64,000 nt of DNA. It comes from Platerodrilus igneus. Its lineage: Eukaryota; Arthropoda; Insecta; Coleoptera; Lycidae. The stretch is taken from NCBI GenBank assembly GCA_036346225.1, contig JARFIW010000588.1:8003501-8067500 (forward strand). Reading direction: 5' to 3'. Shown in pieces: positions 13,501-22,480 of the stretch. The position numbers and the translations under genes are program-made. The notes beneath the pieces were generated by a model. The model was not told where the DNA came from. It did not search any database and saw nothing but the letters and a program-made list of their open reading frames with translations. Numbering within the stretch: position 1 is the first letter of the stretch; each line of letters begins with the position of its first letter.

Positions 13501-16500
13501 ATATCCGCAATCCACAATTGGGTTGAAGTTGATTTTCGGTTTATGTGATAAAATGTTTGTTAGATATTCTGATGCTGATTGTGTAAAGAATATCACTGAT
13601 CGAAAATCTATAAGTGATTCAAACCCCTTGGAGTTCTAAAAACAGTAAGTTGTTACCTTATCAAGCACTGAATCTGAATTTGTAGCAGTGTGTATGGCAA
13701 GTTGTAAGTTATTGCATTTAAAAAATTTGTTGGACGATTTAGCCCAATATTTTTATAAAGATAAATCACATCTCAATTAAATTACTTCAAAATTTTGAAA
13801 ATAATAAGAGGTGCAAACACATTCATGTCAAGTTTCATTTTGTTGTTGATTTAATAATTAAATGTAGCATATTTAAGAATATCCCTCTTAATATTCATAA
13901 AACAGTAAAATAACTGTATAATATTTTCCGTCTGCGTGTAATGAAATACGAATTGTTTTCTTTATTATTTTATTATAAAATTACTAATTATAACAATTAA
14001 CACACATTAAATTTTTAATAACAAATATAAAATAAATATAACAAAACACATAAACGTAACGAAAACGTTTCAATAAAAAAAAATAAAAAACAAAAAACCA
14101 GTAAAAACAAAAAACAAAAATGGAACTAGAATCGCCGTTAGTCCTGGATGCTGAGCGCAGGAATACAACACAGTAGACAGTTTCATTTCGAGCCCTCATG
14201 CTCATTTTGGGATATCTTAAAACATTGCATATGCATCAAAACTTCAAAAATGCTCTACCTTGGTTCCCGTTGAGGTACAAATGAAATGAAAAGAGGTACA
14301 AACAGGTACAAACAATTCTCTATCGAATGGCATTGACGCAATTAAAATATCTTAAAGTTGGACGCCGGTTTTTCTTTAATTTTTTAAATTTTGTTTACCT
14401 GTTGAGGTACAACCGAAATGAAAAGAGGTACAAACGATTCTCTATCGAATGGCGTGACGAAATTAAAATATCTTAAAGTTGGACGACATGTAATTTTTTT
14501 TATTTTGTTACCTGTTGAGGTACAAATGAAATGAAATGGCGTGACGAAATTAAAATATTTTAAAGTTGGGCTCAGATTATCTTTTAATTTTTTTATTTTG
14601 TTACCCTTTGAGGTACAAACGAAATGAAATTGGTATAAACGGATACAAACAAGGTACAAACCCACTAAATTATTAAAAAAAAATTTTTTATTAAGTTGGG
14701 TGCCAAGTACATAAGACTTTCAGATGAGAGGTAAAATGGAGGTCCCATGCGTGAGTGTTATCACGCACGTTAAAGATGCCTATCTTGCTTGGAACAACAA
14801 GGGTTTGGCTAAATTCCAAACTTTCCAGGTAAAAAAAACGTGCTTCCTAGCTAATGTAGTACCTTCGGGTGGAGCATTGGAAAAATCACATGTAAGATAT
14901 ATGAAGGGGGTTAACTAGCCTGTGGCTGCCAAGATCTCCAACACTGACATTTGCCGAATTCATAGGTTTAAGTACAGTTATTTTTTTCATCATTAGTTTA
15001 TCCAGATTGGGACTGGTTGGAAGCATAACTCCATTGATTTTTATTCTCAGCTAGCCTACACATTTCCTTGAAATTTCTACAGCCTGCATCTTTCACTATC
15101 TGTGTGCAATAGTCTGACCTAGATCTACCTCTACTTCTCTTTTTTCCTATCTCTTCTTCTAATATATTTTGCACTATTCCTTCATACCGTAGTATCCGAC
15201 TTATCATCCTATCTCTCCTATTTTTTACCGTTTTCCACATATTGCTTTCTTCCCCTGCCATTTTTAGTACCTCTTTGTTCTTAACTTTGTCTGTCCATGA
15301 TATCTTCATCATATGTCTGTAGCACCACATTTCAAAGGCTTCTATTTTTTCCTGTTGGCTTCTCCTACTATCTAGGCTTCACAGCCGTACAGTGCTGTGC
15401 TCCACACATATGTTTTAAGCAATCGTTTTGTTGTTACTATGTTTGTTGTTTTTGAGTACAGTAGTTGCTTTTTCTTGTTAAATGTAGCACGGCCTTGTGC
15501 TGATCTTCGTTTTATATCTTTTGTGCTTTTCCCATCTGCCTTCTCTGAAAACATGAGTGATTTTTTCGTAAACTAAGTAGACACAATAGAATGCTACGTT
15601 ACATTGTATTTTATAATCTGAATATTGTGAATTTTAAACATAAGATGTAATCAATATTTTTAGAAAAATATTTTTCCCATAGATAAGTTATTATAGTCGA
15701 AATCAGGAAAGAATGAATGCACGTCATATGTTTCTGAATTAAAAAACGACATACTTTCAAATCTTATGCATTAAGTATATTCTGATAGATCCTTTAAAAG
15801 TATGTCGTTTTTTAATTCAGAAACCTATGACATGCATTCATTCTTTCCTGATTTCGACTATAAAATGATTAAACACAGACAAACTTATCAAAGAACATTA
15901 TTTCAGTATAATTGCAGTCACCTGAGGATGATATGTGATTGATATTGAAACCAGTTGTGACTTTTACATTTTTAAAAAACTTTTATTATACTATACATGG
16001 GCAAGGTTTTGTTTTATTTTGGTTTCATAAAATTAATGTTTGCTCACTATACTTGTATATTCATCTCCAGACAAAAATATGTCACCATTAAGCTAGAAGC
16101 ACGTTATCTTCTGTTGACCGAGATCCCCAGTAACTTAGAAGATCCGCTAATGTTATAGTGGGTATATTATACCCCCGCCGGTGCGGTACGCGAGCCACTA
16201 CAGTCAGTTGGTAGCAATGTCAAATAATTGTAAAAATGATGCGCAAATAAAGTATTACATCACACAATTATATAAAATTACTATATTACAAAAAAGAAAA
16301 CGAAAACGGACTCACATAAATTGCAGGAACCTACATAACAAAAAAAGACATGATAAGACACAAAGACAACTACATTCGTTAGCCTCTCGATCACCAGTCC
16401 AGACACGTAGGCCCGGAAAAACCGCCCTTCTTATTGGCACACCGCGTCGGCGCAATATCGCGCAAACGCACTGTCTAAAGTGACGGAAATACACACACAT

Positions 16501-19500
16501 CTTTTCAAATTATTGGCGCGAAATTCTCACAAATTAAAACTTAATTGAAAATGTTTAGTGCCGATTTCGGCACGTAACAATCGCGACAATGCCATAAAAG
16601 ACAAAACTTAAAAAAAGAAAATCACTGTTAGCACAGTAACATCTTAAAATCTAAATCCTAACTAACCTACATAAATCAATCCTACAAAATGTTTATTTGA
16701 GGCGCCACCTGGTTTTTTCGACCGATAACACGTCTTCCCAATTACCAAGAAACGGGAAAGTGCACACACGAGTCTTTGGTGTGGCATAGTTATAATCGAC
16801 AGCACAAATTTGTCGGGGAGCATGAAACACTACTTAAACTAAAACAAATGCGACAAGTCGCCTAACCTATATACTAACCTAAAACTAACATTACAGTTTT
16901 CTAAGTGCAGACGCACATGAGCGTTGCATCTAGACTGTTTCTTCGTTGGCAAAAAAAATGCCCAAATTTTAAAATGTTCAAAAGTGTGAGTTACTCTACA
17001 CTCTAGCAAATTTTTAGGTGCTGGTACTCTGGTTTAATAAACAATATACATCAAAACTTGTCCATGACATGGTTGTGAATCAACAAATTTACCAAAAGTA
17101 CTACCTTACTAATTCCTTACATTACTAACCTAACAAATTACATTTCTACCATCAGGTTAGCTTTTTCACTTAATATTAAAAAAAATCCCACGTCTGGTCA
17201 TAAATACCAAACGCTAGGAAGATAAAAAGATAAAACAAGATCTCAAGTTATTATCGAAGATAATAAATAAGATAACGATATTGAGCTTAAGTTATTATCA
17301 AAGGTAATAGGTAAGATAACGATATTAAGCTTTAGTTATTATTAAAGATAATAGATAAGATAACGATATTAAACTAAACTTATTATTAAAGGTAATAGGT
17401 AAGATAACGATATTAAACTAAAGTTATTATCAAAGATAATAAATAAGATAAAGATATTAACTCAAGTTATTATCAAAGGTAATAGGTAAGATAACAATAG
17501 AGTGGCTCCTTGGAGCCATTATTTGGGAATTTCTCGTGCCCCCTAAAAAGGGCGACCTGTGAAGCAGGCCCGTTTGCAGTAAACGGCGCGAGGGACCGGC
17601 AAAGGCATTTGGGTGCATCCCTGCACCCGGCTTTAATTGATATCGGTACGATATCCACACGATATTTCTACATACACTCACACATTCACACATACATTCA
17701 CTGTCAGCGGCCATGTGCGCTGACAGCGGCACCGCATGACCTCACGAAAGATTCCCAGACACGTGGTGCGGGTGTCTGTGAAAACCCCCCGTGCAACCAC
17801 ATGGTGACTAACGAAAATGAAAAGGCAGTAGAAATAGGAACAGTAGAAAGAGGGAGGTAGGTATTTGGAATGCATAAGAGGCATTTCCAGGTAGAAGAAA
17901 ATAGAGGAAGGGCTCGCATTGAGCTAAAGAGACAAAAGGTAGATAGCAAAGCACTACTCAACCAGCCAATGTGGTCAGTAGCCCGGAATGAGGGAAAAAC
18001 CACTCTTATGTGGTAGACGGGTGTTCCGGGACGAGAACAGGTCTATCGAAAGAAAGATAAGGCAGAAACGGAGACAGCCGGATATGAAAAAGTGGAGTTT
18101 TTGGACAAGCGTCCGAGAGAAGGTAGAGAATTGTCCCTGTAAAACACGGGTCGATCTGAAGGACCACCTGCGATATTAATCCGACAAGTTAAGGTATATC
18201 ATAAGTTAAAGAATTCACTAGACTCTTAAGAGAACTAGTACAATCATTTTCCTAATGAGTGCATCCACTACGATAAGAAAATCAGACAAAAGTTGACACA
18301 ACAACTTAAAAGTATCACTACAGATACATTCACACGAAAAGCCAACTGTTGCAAGGTAATTTTTTAAAACGGTAACGCTATAAACACTCAAAAATGCCTA
18401 ATTATAAGCAGTTAAATACAGACACACTGTCCCAATATGCTAAAACAACCGAGAATTTGATAAGATATCAGTAAAAAGCGATAGCACCTCACCACGAAGT
18501 TCAATACAAAACAACGAAAAAATGTATATATGTTATGATGATTTAGTAGAAGGAGAAACAAATAATGATATAGGATAATGTGGGCGACTGTAATAATTCA
18601 GAGGAAAAACACATGAAATAGAAAGTCCTAGTTTTTTGCAACTGCGAATATGAACTATTTCTTACAATGGCATAGGCCGCGGCTCCTATGTGAGCCCAAA
18701 GAAGAAAGCATCCACTCTAACATCAGCTAAAACCAATCATAAAAATTCAATGAGTCATTACAACCAAAGTTACGACAATTACCACACAATTAAAACGATG
18801 TAAGATAAATACTAAAAACAAAATAATATGTTGTAGAAAAAGTGTGAGGATTAATTAAATGAAGCAACAGAGTTATAGTGGGAGATCTAGAGAATACAGA
18901 GATACATAACTAACGGTAAGTTCAAGGAAAAGTCAACCAGAAGTAGAAAGATAGTTAATTTAAGGTAAATAAGTTAAATGTATAAAAGGTAGGTGCTGTA
19001 TAAGAGGAGGAATAAGTAATTAAAGATACTAATTGATAGTAAAAACAAAAAACATTAGGTAAATCGTTAAGGGAATGAAACGTGAAAAAACTTTGGATGT
19101 ACGTAGGGTTGAACGATTTTAAAGATAATTTTATGCCATTTAGTGTGGTTTAAATCGATATGTGAAGAGATAACAGTAATCAAAACTCGATTTACTGATA
19201 AATTTGTTGAAGAACAGGAAGATATCTTGTAACATATATATTTGCTAGGATGAGAAGCTCTCGTTCGAGCTTTACCCAGACTAATGAAGAAAAATTCCAA
19301 CATTATTCTTAAAAAAATGATTCATAAATTACTAGAGCGACAAACTTACCAACCAAATTCTAGTGTAGAGTTACGTAATGCTGAGCGACCGGCCCTTCAT
19401 GGGTCTCGTCTAGACTTACATACAGCCGTGTGACCAATTCGAATGGCAAATCTCGCTTAATAGATCTTAAAATGCTGCGTTGGAATATCGATGTCAAAAA

Positions 19501-22480
19501 AAAATATGTTATCAAAACAAAATCATACTCGCTACACAAAAGAAATATTCTACGATACATGTATAAAGAAACAGTATTCCAAATTATTAAAATATTCTTT
19601 TGATATCGTGGAATTTATCAACAACTATCGTAAATGAGCTTAAATACAAAACGTTAACAACAACTTCATTATTGTAGTGTTTAGAGAGGCAGATATAAAG
19701 CGATCCAGTTTATTACAGCGTTTTGAAAGGTAAAAGATATACTTAGATAATTGCGTTAACTGTATTTGAAGGCAAAATTTTCTTTAAACAGGGATTTGTA
19801 GGTTATAATTGTTTAAATTACTAAGAAAACATTTAGGACGATATTAGAATAAGATAGTGTTTAAAGGAACAGGTATAGCAAGATTACGTTACTATAACGT
19901 TTTAGAAGATATACTAAAAACTCAGTTAATTACAAAATCTATATTTCGGGAGGGAGTTTTCTTTATGAAGGTAATTGTAATTTATAATTGATTATTTAGG
20001 TTATAAAGAGCCCTCAAAATCATAGAAAAATACATTATATGTATTATTTAAACAGTAGCTTTAAAAAATTAACCCAAAAAGAAGTTAAGATAGGCTAAGG
20101 AAAATTTCAGAAGTAAAGTGACTATTCTAACTAAATTTAACGGCAATTTAAAAGATTTTTCCTCTTCTTCTTCATAATGGATAGAAAATAAAGCTATTTA
20201 CTTATAATTAAAAATACTTACAGACAAAATGATATAATCCAAACATGTGTTTAAGTGAGGTTATATTATGTAATTGACACTCCTGAAAGATATGCACTTT
20301 TAATTTTATTCCGAACCGAATTAGGTACTTATTTAAGAGAATTTAAGTTAGAAACACACTATTTTTATAATATTACGAGAATTAATTGGACTTGCAATAC
20401 ATTTTAAAAAGTATGCCAAAAATCAATAAGCAATATGGCTACCCATATTAAATTAGCATAACAGCTGTCATTTCATGTCATGTCATTAAGGTTGTTATAG
20501 CAACAGCAGTGCTACCATTCTAAATTTCAAAGTTATCAGTTATTAAAAATTTACATAATTATTTATTTTTTAAATGAAAAAGCTACAAATATAGTTAATT
20601 AATACATTCTAAGATATAAGAAGATCAGAAAAATTTTTTTATTCAACCTAAACACGTTGGATTTGTCCCTATTATACCCCCGCTGGTGCGGTACGCGAGC
20701 CACTACAGTCAATTGGTAGCAATGTCAAATAATTGTAAAAATGACGCGCAAATAAAGTATTACATCACGCAATTATATAAAATTACATCACAAAAAAGAA
20801 AACGAAAACGGTACTCACAAAAATTGATGGACTTCTCGCAGGATTACTCCATGATAGCGGCAGCGGGGCTCCGTGGATCTTCTTCGGGCGTGGGTAATTC
20901 GCAGGGCCCGGTTGAATCCAAATTCAATTTGTCTTCTTTTAATTGTAGAGGGGCGACAGGAAAACTGGTTTAAGGAACGATAATCTAAGATAACGGCAAA
21001 AGGAACCTACATAACAAAAAAAGACACGATAAGACACAAAGACAACTCGATCACCAGTCCAGACACGTATGCCCGGAAAAACTCCCCTTCTTATTGGCAC
21101 ACTGCGTCGGCGCAATCTCGCGCAAACGCATTGTCTAAAGTGACGGAAATACACACACATCTTTTCAAATTATTGGCGCGAAATTCTCACAAATTAAAAC
21201 TTAATTGAAAATGTTTAGTGACGATTTCGGCACATAACAGGTAATAGATCATTTGTTGTTTTCAAAAAGGGACGCTTTTATGTTTTTTAAGACTGACTAA
21301 ATTGCCTACTAAGACTTGCTGGATATTTAGCACATGAACGTATTGAGTTTGAGTTTTTATGTATACACAGATGATATCCTGAAGTTTGTTTCATATAAGG
21401 TCCTGTTAATCTATTAAAAATTTTAAAATATAAAAAAATCTTTAAAATTTTGTACCTGATCTGCCACATCATATACTACAAATTTTGAGTTAATTGAAAA
21501 TATTCTATTAGTATACAGATAGAAGCTATGCATTGGAACCCCATTTAGCTATCACTTCTGAAATTGCGGAAATCACTGGTGCACCTATAACATGTCAACT
21601 TTTTGGAAATGCCGGTATTGAACACATGAAAAAGTATGGAACAACTAAGGAGCATTTCGCAAAAATTGCTTACAAAAATCATAAGCATTCAGTTAATAAT
21701 CCGTAAGTTTTGTAAATCCACATACTGTGTTCTTATGAGTATTTGTCTTTAGCAAGTCGCAATTTCAAGATTACTATACACTTGAACAAATTTTACAATC
21801 ACCGAAGATGCATGGGCCTCTTACCAAGCTTCAATGCTGTCCAACAAGTGATGGAGCAGCTGCCGCAATTATTGTATCTGAAAGATTTGTAAGAAGTCAT
21901 GGTTTAGAGCATCAAGCAGTTGAAATTTTAGGAATAGAAATGGCTACTGATTTTCCTTCTTCATTTGCAGAAAAGAGTGCAATAAAATTGGTAAATAAAA
22001 TTTTTATATTTGTACAATTTTTTAATACATATAAATTTTTGCAAGATTGGGTATGATATGACAAAATATGCAACAGAGCGATTGTTTACTAAAGCTAATC
22101 GAAAAGTAACAGATGTTCAAGTTGTGGAATTGCATGATTGCTTTTCGGCTAATGAATTAGTTACATACGAAGCTTTAGGTTTATGTCCACAAGGAAAGGC
22201 AGGAGAGTTCATTGATAGTGGTAATAATACCTATGGAGGAAAGTATGTTGTGAATCCCAGTGGAGGCTTGATATCTAAAGGGCATCCCTTGGGAGCTACT
22301 GGCTTGGCACAGTGTGCAGAATTATGTTGGCAGCTCCGTGGCAAAGCCGATAAGCGGCAGGTTGCTAATTGTACTTTGGCATTGCAGCATAATCTTGGAT
22401 TAGGTGGTGCAGTAGTTGTGGCATTGTATGCGCTAGGTTTTCCAGATACATCTGCAACATCAAAGATATCTAAACTGTAA
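574..22480 (+). CDS. ScpX-like: SCPx-type peroxisomal 3-ketoacyl-CoA thiolase, 5 exons in window, 5' end missing
   Basis: Thiolase of the sterol carrier protein X type, which in animals cleaves 3-ketoacyl-CoA esters, including branched-chain and sterol side-chain ones, in peroxisomes. Five exons (574-700, 750-943, 21512-21702, 21753-21990, 22046-22480) join in frame through GT-AG junctions and give 394 codons plus stop. Visible motifs are NNNCSTGST with the acyl-accepting Cys, [25 protein letters not shown] and [17 protein letters not shown] with a catalytic-loop His. The short N-terminal part expected in this family (start Met to roughly GMTKF) is not in the window. The protein stops 11 residues after LGFPD, as ...SKISKL, a canonical PTS1; the SCP2 lipid-transfer domain that follows in vertebrate SCPx is absent. 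Intron 944-21511 is 20.6 kb and packed with mobile elements. A possible poly(A) signal AATAAA lies at 22928. Confidence 0.93.
750..943 (+). CDS. ScpX-like: SCPx-like thiolase, exon with nucleophilic Cys
   Basis: It encodes [18 protein letters not shown], then [15 protein letters not shown], then [17 protein letters not shown]. The Cys of NNNCSTG is the thiolase nucleophile. The donor is AAG|GTAATA, and the exon ends in phase 0 before the 20.6-kb intron. Confidence 0.92.
944..1845. other. Intronic, no gene
   Basis: Unique-looking AT-rich intron. A TA microsatellite lies at about 1466-1518; nothing else is recognised. Confidence 0.5.
1466..1518. repeat. (TA)n microsatellite
   Basis: Uninterrupted TA dinucleotide run of about 26 units. 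Confidence 0.95.
1845..2835. mobile_element. Foldback element with about 460-bp inverted arms
   Basis: The left arm (about 1845-2305) and right arm (about 2380-2835) are near-perfect reverse complements, from TTCTTCTTAATTTTCTTTGG on the left to its complement on the right, around a spacer of about 75 bp. There is no coding capacity. Each arm carries the palindromic block GATCCTAGGTCATGGATC followed by GAAACG. This is a non-autonomous foldback/MITE-like element, or two inverted copies of a retroelement terminus. Confidence 0.8.
2836..4180. other. Intronic, no gene recognised
   Basis: 1.3 kb of thiolase intron. Short open frames near 3632-3880 are not recognised and look like chance. Confidence 0.5.
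4338..7140 (-). pseudogene. LINE endonuclease-reverse transcriptase
   Basis: An exonuclease-endonuclease-phosphatase domain opens with [11 protein letters not shown] and carries [26 protein letters not shown] and [11 protein letters not shown] motifs are [32 protein letters not shown] and the catalytic [11 protein letters not shown], followed by [11 protein letters not shown] and [13 protein letters not shown] of the thumb. The frame is shifted at least three times, so it is inactive. Confidence 0.87.
7172..7909 (-). pseudogene. LINE ORF1 protein with PHD-like zinc finger
   Basis: The first 55 residues hold a Cys/His array ([24 protein letters not shown]) of PHD type, seen in ORF1 of many insect Jockey/CR1 LINEs. 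A coiled-coil-like stretch ([20 protein letters not shown]) and a basic C-terminal half ([26 protein letters not shown]) follow. A single in-frame TAA at 7519-7517 breaks it; both halves are in the same frame. Confidence 0.75.
8768..8782 (+). promoter_or_regulatory. Copia-type primer binding site
   Basis: TGGTTATGGACCCAG resembles the copia primer site that pairs with an internal part of initiator Met tRNA. It directly follows an LTR-like end (...ATCAACAT). Confidence 0.55.
10217..11560. other. Insertion splitting the copia integrase
   Basis: About 1.35 kb between the GAG-pre-integrase segment and the integrase core has no copia similarity. No TIRs or recognisable protein were found. Short frames at 10899-11259 are not recognised. 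Confidence 0.4.
14269..14660. repeat. Minisatellite, four units of about 90-130 bp
   Basis: The block GTTGAGGTACAAA...GAAATGAAA...GACGAAATTAAAATAT...TTAAAGTTGG recurs starting at about 14269, 14401, 14514 and 14605. Units shrink to the right. The region just left (13931-14268) holds nothing recognised. Confidence 0.8.
14700..14900 (+). mobile_element. Truncated copy of tRNA-derived SINE
   Basis: It matches, in reverse complement, the 3' part of the SINE at 45152-45449 (TTAAAGATGCCTATCTTGC, TAGTACCTTCGGGTGGAGCA). The tRNA-like head is missing. It abuts the 3' tail of the RTE fragment at 14905-15560. Confidence 0.7.
14905..15560 (-). mobile_element. RTE-like LINE, 3' fragment
   Basis: The minus strand reads [36 protein letters not shown], then [20 protein letters not shown] and [17 protein letters not shown], nearly matching the end of the RTE at 52370-55650. 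It continues into the same 3' tail (GGCAGCCACAGG). Confidence 0.85.
15690..15865. mobile_element. Hairpin MITE, about 72-bp arms
   Basis: The left arm 15691-15763 and right arm about 15793-15863 are reverse complements (TATAGTCGAAATCAGGAAAG at the left end, complemented at the right end) around a loop of about 30-40 bp. It is non-coding. Confidence 0.75.
16151..16579 (+). repeat. Left LTR of non-coding element
   Basis: It starts TGTTATAGTGGG and ends TTCGGCACGTAACA. It lacks an internal stretch of about 150 bp present in the right LTR (roughly 20822-21000). Shared blocks are GTGCGGTACGCGAGCCACTA and ATTATTGGCGCGAAATTCTC. Confidence 0.85.
17246..17495. repeat. 44-bp tandem repeat with alternating unit types
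   Basis: Five and a half to six units of AGTTATTAT(C/T)...GATAACGATATTAA. Odd units carry AGATAATAAATAAG and even units GGTAATAGGTAAG, so the true period is an 88-bp dimer. Confidence 0.88.
20664..21239 (+). repeat. Right LTR of non-coding element
   Basis: It matches the left LTR from ATTATACCCCCGC to GGCACATAACA, with a block of about 150 bp that is absent there. It ends about 270 bp before the thiolase exon at 21512. Confidence 0.85.
21512..21702 (+). CDS. ScpX-like: SCPx-like thiolase, third visible exon
   Basis: It encodes [12 protein letters not shown]... [15 protein letters not shown]... [17 protein letters not shown]. Two AG acceptors are close together, at 21511 and 21518. Only the upstream one (TATTAG) keeps the phase-0 frame, so it was chosen. 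The donor is CC|GTAAGT. Confidence 0.9.
21753..21990 (+). CDS. ScpX-like: SCPx-like thiolase, fourth visible exon
   Basis: It encodes [17 protein letters not shown], then [18 protein letters not shown], and ends near [14 protein letters not shown] 50-nt intron (21703-21752) precedes it and a 55-nt intron (21991-22045) follows. Confidence 0.92.
22046..22480 (+). CDS. ScpX-like: SCPx-like thiolase, terminal exon with PTS1
   Basis: It encodes [52 protein letters not shown] and [15 protein letters not shown], then ends [13 protein letters not shown]. The HDCF and GHPLGATG motifs are diagnostic of this thiolase class. The -SKL tail predicts import into peroxisomes without an SCP2 domain. Confidence 0.93.
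   Translation: MGYDMTKYATERLFTKANRKVTDVQVVELHDCFSANELVTYEALGLCPQGKAGEFIDSGNNTYGGKYVVNPSGGLISKGHPLGATGLAQCAELCWQLRGKADKRQVANCTLALQHNLGLGGAVVVALYALGFPDTSATSKISKL

Larger units (their letters stand above)
8768..13930 (+). mobile_element. Ty1/copia-like retrotransposon, heavily decayed
   Basis: The order is gag (ATG at 8828, [15 protein letters not shown], and a CCHC knuckle remnant at about 9440-9530), protease (TGASHPYIN... [18 protein letters not shown], to 9909), GAG-pre-integrase ([17 protein letters not shown], about 10054), integrase core ([47 protein letters not shown], about 11660-12120), RT ([13 protein letters not shown], about 13090) and RNase H ([15 protein letters not shown], about 13660). 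Protease-integrase-RT order marks copia. A copia-type initiator-Met-like primer site (TGGTTATGGACCCAG) is at 8768. Dozens of stops and shifts are present, and a right LTR was not found. Confidence 0.82.
16151..21239 (+). mobile_element. Non-coding LTR retrotransposon derivative (LARD-like)
   Basis: Two direct LTRs (16151-16579 and 20664-21239) share the pentamer end TAACA and high identity. The 4.1-kb interior (16580-20663) has no open frame with recognisable gag or pol. It holds an alternating 44-bp repeat (17246-17495) and then a GC-richer block (17500-18180) with small hairpins such as GGGTGCATCCCTGCACCC. Such elements rely on proteins of an autonomous partner. Two solo LTRs of the same family are at 34696-35281 and 45589-46193. 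Confidence 0.75.

Noticed and set aside
15920..15960. Hammerhead ribozyme candidate CTGAGGATGA...GAAAC
   Set aside because: The CTGATGA core is interrupted by three bases, and no pairing stem II fits.
17246..17495. CRISPR-like array
   Set aside because: There are no unique spacers; units are contiguous tandem repeats in a eukaryotic intron.
17457..18003. Several overlapping frames inside the non-coding LTR element
   Set aside because: Frames overlap on both strands, have no family motif, and reflect the locally higher GC content rather than a gene.
16181..21160. Frames in the two LTRs (16181-16483, 16312-16500, 20686-20973, 20939-21160)
   Set aside because: They lie within the LTRs, are not preserved between the two copies, and have no recognised domain.
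16147..21243. Target duplication of the two-LTR element
   Set aside because: The flanking bases (CTAA and GGTA) do not match in register, so no duplication is claimed here.
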